Notes under the pieces: generated by a model
What the model was told of the DNA's origin: nothing
Database searches by the model: none
What the model saw: only the letters and a program-made list of their open reading frames with translations
In this document: in pieces, positions 1-6,663 of the stretch
Position numbering within the stretch: the first letter of the stretch is position 1
Layout: every line of letters begins with the position of its first letter
Made by a program: the position numbers and the translations under genes
DNA from: Saprospiraceae bacterium
Lineage (GTDB): Bacteria > Bacteroidota > Bacteroidia > Chitinophagales > Saprospiraceae
DNA length: 10,825 bases
Assembly: GCA_023300835.1 (NCBI GenBank)
Contig: JALZVB010000002.1
Location: 1-10,825, forward strand
Direction of reading: 5' to 3'

Positions 1-76
1 GGAGTTGATATATGTCCTTTTTATATATCAGTTTATTATTAATGTTATCTTTAGGTTGACAAATCCCAAGTTAGAT

Positions 77-631
77 ATGACCATTGATCTTAAAAGCTTA
101 TTTCCAGGAATAGAAAATCTAGATAGTAAATCTGCTTTAGCATTGCTAAGAGCACTTAAGAAAAATTTCAAAAGTGGGACGTTTGACTATTTGAGATATA
201 AAATGTCTGTTAAGTCAATGGACAATCTTGATGTAGACGAAGTAACCGGTTATAAAACAGCATTTGCAACAGCTGCAACACTTGGCGTTACTAAAGAAAG
301 CTTGATCACCTCTGCCAAAAGTTACAACTACCTCCTAGAACAAGAAATGGAATCATTTGCTGAAGCACTATTGGCTCAGAAAGGACTGAAGGTTGATGGT
401 AGAAAGGCAGAAGTAGAAACATATGCTGAGAAAATTGTTTCTCACCGCAACTCAATTAAGCAATTAGAACAAGAGATAGAGATATTTCAAAATAAGATTG
501 ATTCTGTAGATCAAGACGTAGAAAAGTCAGAATTGATGATTGAGGGAACAAAAACCAAGTTTCTAAGCGTTTATAATATTATGGTAGATACCATAAAGTC
601 AGATATCGAATCAATTAACAAGCATTTATAA
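77..631 (+). CDS. Conserved coiled-coil protein, likely partner of the PspA-like protein downstream
   Basis: Predicted soluble protein of 184 residues with no signal peptide or membrane segment. It is almost entirely helical: a leucine-rich N-terminal part (about residues 15-30), a middle helical region, and a long charged coiled coil at about 110-160 containing EVETYAEKIV and QLEQEIEIFQNKI. I recall similar proteins in Bacteroidota, usually beside PspA-like membrane proteins, but know no proven function. I chose the ATG at 77. The same frame is open back to position 5, but that extension is a short hydrophobic stretch unlike the rest, and the AT-rich bases before 77 look like leader DNA. The next gene starts 18 bases after this stop on the same strand, so the two are probably co-transcribed. 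Gene and frame are secure; the role is inferred from context. Confidence 0.8.
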   Translation: MTIDLKSLFPGIENLDSKSALALLRALKKNFKSGTFDYLRYKMSVKSMDNLDVDEVTGYKTAFATAATLGVTKESLITSAKSYNYLLEQEMESFAEALLAQKGLKVDGRKAEVETYAEKIVSHRNSIKQLEQEIEIFQNKIDSVDQDVEKSELMIEGTKTKFLSVYNIMVDTIKSDIESINKHL

Positions 632-649
632 ATATTTACACGATACATT

Positions 650-1669
650 ATGCCAAATAATTCATCACAACCTAAGACCTTTTGGAATAAACCTGAAGGT
701 AAAACTGGAGCCTTCTTTCTTATGGCCATACTAGGTCTTATTGGTTTCGGAGTAGTTTCCTTTGCTATACCAGTAATTTCTTTTCTCCTTGGGCTAGTAG
801 GTACGATTGCTACTTATGCTATTGGTTTAGGCGTATTAGGAACCGTCATTTTTATGGCGCTTGATAATAGAACTAGAAATCTTGTCAGTTATATGTATCA
901 AAGCGCTATGCGTAAAATCACGGGCTTCTTTGTAACAATAGATCCTATGGGAATATTAAAAAACTATATCTCAGACCTAGAGAAGAATCTCAAGAAAATG
1001 GGTAAGCAGATAGGGAACCTGAAAGGTCAAATGAGAAATCTCAAAAACCAATTGAGTAACAACAATCAGGAAATAGAGCAGAATCTAGCCATTGCCAGAA
1101 AAGCTAAACAAGTAGGAAATGAGCAACAACTTGTTCTTGCCAGTAGAAAGGCAGCCAGACTAAAGCAAACAAACACCAAGTATGTTGCATTACATAACAA
1201 GTTAGCGGTTTTATATAGAGTACTTACTAAAATGCACTCTAACTCAGAAATATTACTTGAAGACACCAAAGATCAAGTGCGGGTTAAGGATCAAGAAAGA
1301 AAGGCCATCAGAGCTTCTCACAGTGCGATGAAATCCGCTATGAGCATAATCAAAGGTGATCCGGATAAGAGAGCCATGTTTGATCAAGCCATGCAAGGCA
1401 TTGCAGATGATGTTGCTAATAAAGTAGGTGAGATGGAAAGGTTTATGGAATTGTCATCAGACTTTATGCAATCAATAGATCTCCAAGAAGGAATCTTTGA
1501 GGAAAAAGGTATGGCTATGCTAGAAGAGTACGAGAAGAAAAGTACATTGATGTTATTAGGAGGTGCTGAAGAGGCTGATGAAATGTTAGACTTGAATGAA
1601 CCGAGAAGAGAAATAGAATACAGAGATAATAAAGATGACAAATCTGATTATGGAAGCCTTTTTGAGTAA
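650..1669 (+). CDS. Membrane-anchored PspA/Vipp1-like (ESCRT-III-like) coiled-coil protein
   Basis: Protein of 339 residues. Residues 20-45 and 46-71 form two hydrophobic segments, a probable membrane hairpin. A long helical coiled coil follows from about 98 to 215 and starts with ITGFFVTIDPMGILKNYISDLEKNL. The pattern 'DP...L..YI.DLE..L...' followed by long heptads and AxxRKAARLKQ resembles the first helices of PspA, Vipp1 and IM30, the bacterial ESCRT-III-like membrane-remodelling family. Classical PspA is about 220 residues and binds membranes through an amphipathic helix; here that is replaced by true membrane segments, and there is an acidic C-terminal tail (about 300-339). Likely role: envelope stress or membrane maintenance at the inner membrane. 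It is second in a two-gene unit with the coiled-coil protein at 77-631, and an intrinsic terminator follows the stop. Family assignment rests on pattern memory, not an alignment. Confidence 0.72.
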   Translation: MPNNSSQPKTFWNKPEGKTGAFFLMAILGLIGFGVVSFAIPVISFLLGLVGTIATYAIGLGVLGTVIFMALDNRTRNLVSYMYQSAMRKITGFFVTIDPMGILKNYISDLEKNLKKMGKQIGNLKGQMRNLKNQLSNNNQEIEQNLAIARKAKQVGNEQQLVLASRKAARLKQTNTKYVALHNKLAVLYRVLTKMHSNSEILLEDTKDQVRVKDQERKAIRASHSAMKSAMSIIKGDPDKRAMFDQAMQGIADDVANKVGEMERFMELSSDFMQSIDLQEGIFEEKGMAMLEEYEKKSTLMLLGGAEEADEMLDLNEPRREIEYRDNKDDKSDYGSLFE

Positions 1670-1712
1670 AGAAACTCCAATCCATTTTGGGTTCAGAAAT
1701 AGATAAAGTTGT

Positions 1713-1744
1713 AAGGCTGACATTTTATATGTCAGCCTTTTTTT
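1713..1744 (+). terminator. Intrinsic terminator after the PspA-like operon
   Basis: A perfect 10-bp stem, AAGGCTGACA (1713-1722) pairing with TGTCAGCCTT (1730-1739), closes a 7-base loop and runs into a T7 tract (1738-1744). It lies 43 bases after the stop of the PspA-like gene and before the start of apbE. It should therefore end the first transcription unit and isolate apbE, which then needs its own promoter in the short gap that remains. Confidence 0.93.
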
Positions 1745-1771
1745 GATAAATCCCTAAATAAAACATGACAA

Positions 1772-2878
1772 TTGAATATTAATAAAATGTTCTTGCTGTG
1801 TATCCTCATTCTAGTTTCATGTAAGAATGATAATGTTCCTGTTAAAGTAGTAACTCCTGATTATTTCCAAGTGAGGGGAAAAACCATGGGTACTACCTAT
1901 AGTGTTATAATGGATTCTGATTTGATTTCGAAGGCGATCATTGATTCACTTTTAGTAGATATAAATTTATCCGTTTCTACTTATATTCCAGAGTCTACAA
2001 TTTCTCGATTTAATAATGATTCGATCTATGGGACAACTGTCGAAGTTATAAGGAATGGAAAGTTTGCTTCCCAACATAAAGTCGTTCTAGATAATGACGA
2101 ACACTTCTTAACTAATTACAATAAAGCCAAAGAGATTTATATGCAAACAGATGGATACTTTGATCCTACGGTTATGCCATTAGTAAATTATTGGGGCTTT
2201 GGAATAACAGAAAAGAAGGCAATCACTGTTGCTGATTCTATGAGAATAACAGCATTACAAGAACGGGTAGGGTTAGATCGTATTTCTTTTTCTGGTGGAA
2301 AAGAAGATATGACATTTGTCAAACCGAGTGGAACACAGTTGGATTTCAGTGCAATCGCTAAGGGATATGCTGTTGACTATATAGCCAAACATCTATCCGA
2401 TAATGGGCTTACTAACTATATGGTTGAAATAGGTGGAGAAGTCTATGCTCAGGGCAGTAACCCAAGAGGAGTAACATGGACATTAGGCATTAATACACCA
2501 AATGAAATGGCAGCCCTAAATGACTTTTCAGCCAAGGTAAGTATCGATAGTGTTGGATTAGCCTCGTCAGGTAATTATAGAAATTACCATATTCACAACG
2601 GCGTAAAATATGGTCACGAAATAAATCCTAACACAGGATATCCAGAAAAAAACAATCTGCTAGGCGTATCCGTCATAGCGCCTTCTTGTATGGAAGCAGA
2701 TGCAGTAGCAACGGCCCTTATGATTATGGGCCTTGATAAAGGAATGAAATACATTAATGATTATCTCCAATTAGAAGCCGCATTTTTCTACGGAAACAAT
2801 GAAGGCGGTATCTCTCAGGTCAACTCGTCTGGCATGGGTCGCTATTTGAAAGCGGTGCAAAATAGAGAGGTTCAGTAA
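1772..2878 (+). CDS. apbE: FAD:protein FMN transferase (ApbE), lipoprotein
   Basis: ApbE transfers FMN from FAD to a Ser/Thr of target proteins, such as NqrB/NqrC or RnfG/RnfD, using Mg2+, on the outer face of the inner membrane. The 368-residue protein has a lipoprotein signal with lipobox LVSC (Cys17), then family motifs in order: GKTMGTTYSV (36-45), TDGYFDPTVMPLVNYWGFG (127-144), DFSAIAKGYAVD (191-202), VEIGGEV (218-224), ASSGNYR (264-270), GHEINPNTGYP (281-291) and EADAVATAL (308-316), which holds the metal-binding Asp. Length is normal for the family and nothing seems missing. I place the start at TTG 1772: the ATG at 1787 would remove Lys5 and leave only 11 residues before the lipobox Cys. 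No nqr or rnf genes are in the window, so the substrate is unknown. The gene is convergent with the TPR lipoprotein gene, 31 bases away. Confidence 0.95.
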   Translation: MNINKMFLLCILILVSCKNDNVPVKVVTPDYFQVRGKTMGTTYSVIMDSDLISKAIIDSLLVDINLSVSTYIPESTISRFNNDSIYGTTVEVIRNGKFASQHKVVLDNDEHFLTNYNKAKEIYMQTDGYFDPTVMPLVNYWGFGITEKKAITVADSMRITALQERVGLDRISFSGGKEDMTFVKPSGTQLDFSAIAKGYAVDYIAKHLSDNGLTNYMVEIGGEVYAQGSNPRGVTWTLGINTPNEMAALNDFSAKVSIDSVGLASSGNYRNYHIHNGVKYGHEINPNTGYPEKNNLLGVSVIAPSCMEADAVATALMIMGLDKGMKYINDYLQLEAAFFYGNNEGGISQVNSSGMGRYLKAVQNREVQ

Positions 2879-2909
2879 CTGGTATTCCTCTATCTAGCTG
2901 CTGAAACTG

Positions 2910-4352
2910 TTAATCTGCCGTCCTTACCGTCGTTTTCTCTCTTATCCAACAAGGCACAGTAATCGAACTACCCGCTTTTATATTTCTAATAAAAATATCT
3001 TCTTTCTTAGGCATGTATTGCTTGTAGGTACGTATGAGCTTCTTGGCTTCGTCGGATACCAGTGGATCTTTTGCCGCTTTTTCAAACATATCAATCGCTG
3101 GCCATGTTACAATCTGACTATCCCATCCGCGTCCAGGCCCGCAGAGTGGACCACTTGAGGCATAGAGTTTACCTATTAATAAGAAGGGTTCACCAGAGCT
3201 AGGCTTAAAAGAAGAAGCTAGTCTTGCGTATTTTCTTGAGGTAGGAAAATTCTTGATATCGCCGTAATATATTTTTGCGATAAGCAGATTGTATTTAAAT
3301 TTTTTAGCGTTATCAGTTGTCGTATTTACAAACTCATCAAACAATCTTACCGCTTCTTTATATTGACCTTCTGAGTAGGCATTGTAAGCTTTCTTGAGTG
3401 GTCCCTCTGGCGGTGGAGGTGTATAACAATTGGTTTGTTTAGCTTTGAATACTTCAGCTACAGCTGGTGAACTCTTGTCGCAGCCGCCCCATAACATTCT
3501 TCCATATGAAGTGTTTATAGTCTCACAATCAGTAGGGTTGGCTTTATATATAGCCAGATATTTGTTCTCATAGTAACTACAATCATATAGTCCTTTTACC
3601 CCTTCTAAGTTTTCTAATCTTGCAGGCGCATAAGCATTTATAATATCCCAAGCTTCTTTGTTTTTGTTGGAGTCACTGCCATACTGGATGGCATCCATTA
3701 TATATGTTGTGTATTTTCTTCCTTCTTCCAGACTTATTTCTTCATCATTTATTTTATCAGAAAGAATCTTTGTGAATGGGTTTATAACAAAGTAATCTGA
3801 CTTTTCTTTTTTGCTGTCTATCGCTTGTTTGAATAGGTCGTACACCTCATCTGTATTTGACTGCGTCGGGTAGTAGTAATAATAATCAAATGCCTTTCTT
3901 CCAGCAATATAAGCTGCCTCACCATAGCATTCTATACGTTTATCATATATGGACATGATAGAGTCTACATAAGTTTGTTTTAATTCTGGGGAGTCCGTAT
4001 TATCATATAAATGCTTATAGATTTTTGTGCCGTCCTCATATTGATACTTGATTTTCCCATTGGCAGCGGGAGCCATGTAGTAGGCTTTTTCCCAATAAGA
4101 AAACGCTTCATTATAGTTTCCTTGCTTTAGATAATCTTTGTAAAGTACATAAGCGGTTTCTGCTTCGTCCTTTTTTCTGGCAGATAATTCATTCAGCGTA
4201 GTACAAGGGTTATTGTCCTCTTTAACAATAGGAGCTGGTGTTACTGGTACTTCTGGCGTTTCTGTTACAACTTCAGCGACTTTTGGCGTGCAACTTATGA
4301 TTGTAAAAACAAGTGGGATGCAGAATAATGAGAATAAATTTGAGCTTTTCAT
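2910..4352 (-). CDS. Tetratricopeptide-repeat lipoprotein
   Basis: Protein of 480 residues with a lipoprotein signal peptide (MKSSNLF..., lipobox TIISC, Cys21), followed by a Pro/Val/Thr-rich linker and TPR-like helical pairs. Examples are YKDYLKQGNYNEAFSYWEKA near the N terminus and AYSEGQYKEAVRLFDEFV past the middle. The C-terminal part contains GEPFLLIGKLYASSG, GRGWDSQIVTWPAID, YKQYMPKKEDIFIRN and CWIREKTTVRTAD, a set I recognise from TPR lipoproteins widespread in Bacteroidota whose exact function is not established. It probably faces the periplasm or outer membrane as a scaffold. I chose ATG 4352: an in-frame TTG at 4379 would add nine residues and push the signal peptide inward. The gene is alone on its strand, convergent with apbE and divergent from pfk, with 202 bases between the two starts. 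Confidence 0.88.
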   Translation of the reverse strand: MKSSNLFSLFCIPLVFTIISCTPKVAEVVTETPEVPVTPAPIVKEDNNPCTTLNELSARKKDEAETAYVLYKDYLKQGNYNEAFSYWEKAYYMAPAANGKIKYQYEDGTKIYKHLYDNTDSPELKQTYVDSIMSIYDKRIECYGEAAYIAGRKAFDYYYYYPTQSNTDEVYDLFKQAIDSKKEKSDYFVINPFTKILSDKINDEEISLEEGRKYTTYIMDAIQYGSDSNKNKEAWDIINAYAPARLENLEGVKGLYDCSYYENKYLAIYKANPTDCETINTSYGRMLWGGCDKSSPAVAEVFKAKQTNCYTPPPPEGPLKKAYNAYSEGQYKEAVRLFDEFVNTTTDNAKKFKYNLLIAKIYYGDIKNFPTSRKYARLASSFKPSSGEPFLLIGKLYASSGPLCGPGRGWDSQIVTWPAIDMFEKAAKDPLVSDEAKKLIRTYKQYMPKKEDIFIRNIKAGSSITVPCWIREKTTVRTAD

Positions 4353-4417
4353 AAACAAGGATTTGTATATAAGATGCAAAAATAGGCTTTGAGGGCTTAA
4401 TAAAATGCTAAATTTTT

Positions 4418-4445
4418 CAAAGTAATTGTTTTTAAATGTCTCAAA
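4418..4445 (-). promoter_or_regulatory. Weak promoter candidate for the TPR lipoprotein gene
   Basis: Read on the minus strand, TTTG (4445-4442), a 16-base spacer and TTACTTTG (4425-4418) resemble the Bacteroidota -33 TTG / -7 TAnnTTTG pattern. The -7 box has one mismatch and the spacer is shorter than usual. It would start transcription about 60 bases before the ATG at 4352. In the same divergent region I found no convincing -7 box for pfk on the plus strand. Confidence 0.25.
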
Positions 4446-4554
4446 GCTCAGAAATGGACTTGTCTTGTCTTGATTATATACTATAGATGTACGTGTAGGT
4501 TAATAATACTTAGTAATATTGTCATATAGAAATGACAATTAAATAGTCAAAAAC

Positions 4555-5649
4555 ATGGCAAAGAAGAAATTACTAATATTAACTGGAGGAGGAGATTGTC
4601 CAGGATTGAACGCAGTTATAAGAGGCATTGTAAAAGCCGCGAGACAAAGCGGAGAATGGGAATCATGGGGAAGTATAGAGGCATTTAATGGCGTATTATC
4701 TAATCCCGTGGATATTCTTAAGCTTACGCCAAAAGTTGTAGGTGGCATACATGTAAAGGGTGGTACTATAATTAAAACTACAAACAAGGGGAATCCACTG
4801 TCTTTTCCAATCAAAGATAAAAATGGAAAGATAACCTATAAGAACATTGGTAAAGATCTTATTAAAAAAATAAAAGGTCTAGGATTTGAGGCTGTTATAA
4901 ATATTGGTGGAGATGGATCTCAGGCTATCTCGCAGGCATTGTATAAGCAAGGGCTAAATATTATTGGAGTCCCTAAGACGATAGACAATGACTTGTCTGC
5001 AACTGATATTACTTTTGGATTTAGTACAGCAGTTCAGATTGCAACTGATGCATTTGACAAATTAGTGACTACGGCATCTAGCCACAATCGGGTTATGATT
5101 ATGGAGGTCATGGGTAGAGATGCAGGCTGGATTGCCTTAAATACAGCGATAGCAGGTGGAGCAGAGATTTGTTTAATCCCAGAAATTCCATTTAACATAA
5201 AGGCAATTGCAAAGGCTATACGAAGCAGATATAAAAAAGGCAAAGGTTTTGTCAATATCGTTGTGGCAGAAGGAGCTCAGCTTAATGGCAAAACGATAGG
5301 TGAAATCGCTGATGGTGACCAAAATATTAAACTCGGCGGAATAGGGAACATGCTCAGAAAGTCATTAGAAGATTTTGGTGTAGAGCCAGATATCAGAGTG
5401 GCGACATTAGGACATATTCAGCGTGGAGGTAGTCCGATCGCTTACGATAGAATTCTGGCTACAGCTATGGGAGTAAGAGCATTTGAACTTGTAGAAAAGG
5501 GTGCATTCGGAAAGATGGTAGCACTGGTCAATAATAAGATCTCTGAGACTACGCTAAAAAAAGCAATCTCTAGTTACAATCATGTAGATAAAGATCATTA
5601 CCTCATTAACACTGCCAAGAAAACTGGAATGTCATTTGGGGATAAATAA
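4555..5649 (+). CDS. pfkA: 6-phosphofructokinase, mixed-signature (group III) type
   Basis: Cytosolic enzyme phosphorylating fructose 6-phosphate to fructose 1,6-bisphosphate, the committed step of glycolysis. The 364 residues carry the family motifs in order: LTGGGDCPGLNAVIRG (9-24), GGT..KTTNKGNP (69-81), IGGDGSQ (117-123), PKTIDND (140-146; the first Asp, 144, is the catalytic base), EVMGRDAGWIAL (184-195), PEIPF (209-213), VAEGA (237-241) and GHIQRGGSP (286-294). In this superfamily the residue after GGD and the residue before TIDND separate ATP from pyrophosphate users. Gly121 points to ATP, while Lys141 is the residue seen in PPi enzymes; this Gly/Lys pair is known from ATP-dependent actinobacterial enzymes, so ATP is the better guess. 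The ATG at 4555 fits the usual N terminus. It is convergent with the HhH gene, 15 bases apart. Confidence 0.96.
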   Translation: MAKKKLLILTGGGDCPGLNAVIRGIVKAARQSGEWESWGSIEAFNGVLSNPVDILKLTPKVVGGIHVKGGTIIKTTNKGNPLSFPIKDKNGKITYKNIGKDLIKKIKGLGFEAVINIGGDGSQAISQALYKQGLNIIGVPKTIDNDLSATDITFGFSTAVQIATDAFDKLVTTASSHNRVMIMEVMGRDAGWIALNTAIAGGAEICLIPEIPFNIKAIAKAIRSRYKKGKGFVNIVVAEGAQLNGKTIGEIADGDQNIKLGGIGNMLRKSLEDFGVEPDIRVATLGHIQRGGSPIAYDRILATAMGVRAFELVEKGAFGKMVALVNNKISETTLKKAISSYNHVDKDHYLINTAKKTGMSFGDK

Positions 5650-5664
5650 GAATAATGCTTAAGT

Positions 5665-6660
5665 TTACTTGACGTCAAAATAAGGTTCTAATGTAAGAAA
5701 GAGTGAATCACTTATTAGCCTAGTAAGTTTTATGTCTTCGATTTTCTTATATGGTCCATGGTGTTTTCGATAGTGCAGAATTATTTTAGCAGTATTGAAA
5801 TCAACGTAAGGATGACGTAACAATTGTTTGAATTCAACAGTGTTGATATTTGTTTTGCGGACCGGAGCTGTGATGTATAAATTTTCTTTAATCTCGTTGT
5901 ATACGATGGTATCAAAGTTCCATAATTCCAGAAGTTGATCTATGGATCGATACCCACCTAGTAGTTCTCTGTGCTCAACTATCTTATTAGCATAGAAAGT
6001 ACCTATGCCTTTGAGTAACATAAGTTGAGTCGTATCTGCTGTACTCAAGTCTAACCTAATAGCGGGATTCTTGTCTGCTGCATAAGATTTAAATTCTTTA
6101 TTTGTATTATTTTTAAGTTTAGTAGTATCTCTTCCTTGAGTTTCTTTGTTGTTTACAAACGACTTTTTACGCTTCTTTTTTATTCCAGCTGTCTTGTATT
6201 TTGCGGCTACATTACAGTGGGGTAGGAGTCTATTGTAGTCTGCTTCACCTAGATTAAATATCTTTTTCAAGTCGTCGCATTTCTTGAATGTTCCACCTTT
6301 CGATCTATATTTAAGTAAGGTTTTTATTGTCCATGGTGGCAGTCCGTATTTCACCATTGTAGAACTGTCAATTGTGTTTGGGTCAAAAAGGTTGACATCG
6401 AACTTCTTGGGTTTATATTCTTTTTTAGATTTTTTATATTGGGTAGACTTCATGGATTTTATGCTTTCAACTTTGTCTTCGCTAATGGTAACATTACGTT
6501 TCTCTAAAATACTTTCAAGGCTCTCATGGTTTCCCAGTTGGTTTATTTTAGGTACGGCAATATAATTGTAACCATAGACGGACAATGTTATTATGAGGGT
6601 AAGAGATATCCCAAGGCGTTGCTTTTTATTAAATATTATTTGTTCTGATAATTTTGACAT
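5665..6660 (-). CDS. Membrane-tethered triple helix-hairpin-helix (ComEA-like) DNA-binding protein
   Basis: Protein of 331 residues with one N-terminal membrane helix (about 16-36) that would leave the rest outside the inner membrane. Three helix-hairpin-helix units follow: about 88-149 (FDPNTIDSSTMVKYGLPPW; KYRSKGGTFKKCDDLKKI), 203-263 (LDLSTADTTQLMLLKGIG; EHRELLGGYRSIDQLLEL) and 271-328 (NINTVEFKQLLRHPYVD; HYRKHHGPYKKIEDI). A Lys/Arg-rich linker (154-197) lies between the first and second and should add DNA affinity. ComEA-type proteins bind incoming double-stranded DNA during natural transformation; standard ComEA has one such pair and is shorter, while this longer three-unit form is common in Bacteroidota. 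The ATG lies 3 bases after the comEC stop, so the two genes are almost certainly co-transcribed and probably translationally coupled, which supports a DNA-uptake role. Confidence 0.87.
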   Translation of the reverse strand: MSKLSEQIIFNKKQRLGISLTLIITLSVYGYNYIAVPKINQLGNHESLESILEKRNVTISEDKVESIKSMKSTQYKKSKKEYKPKKFDVNLFDPNTIDSSTMVKYGLPPWTIKTLLKYRSKGGTFKKCDDLKKIFNLGEADYNRLLPHCNVAAKYKTAGIKKKRKKSFVNNKETQGRDTTKLKNNTNKEFKSYAADKNPAIRLDLSTADTTQLMLLKGIGTFYANKIVEHRELLGGYRSIDQLLELWNFDTIVYNEIKENLYITAPVRKTNINTVEFKQLLRHPYVDFNTAKIILHYRKHHGPYKKIEDIKLTRLISDSLFLTLEPYFDVK

Positions 6661-6663
6661 AGG

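Noticed and set aside
1066..1641. Minus-strand open frames inside the PspA-like gene
   Set aside because: They are antisense to a long coiled-coil gene with clear domain features and have low-complexity Ser/Leu-rich products typical of shadow frames.
2866..2891. Possible convergent terminator AGAGG ... CCTCT between apbE and the TPR lipoprotein gene
   Set aside because: The stem is only 5 bp with a 16-base loop and no T tract follows on either strand.
5650..5664. Possible bidirectional terminator between pfk and the HhH gene
   Set aside because: The 15-base gap has no stable stem; AAGTTTACTT nearby only has a trivial self-match.
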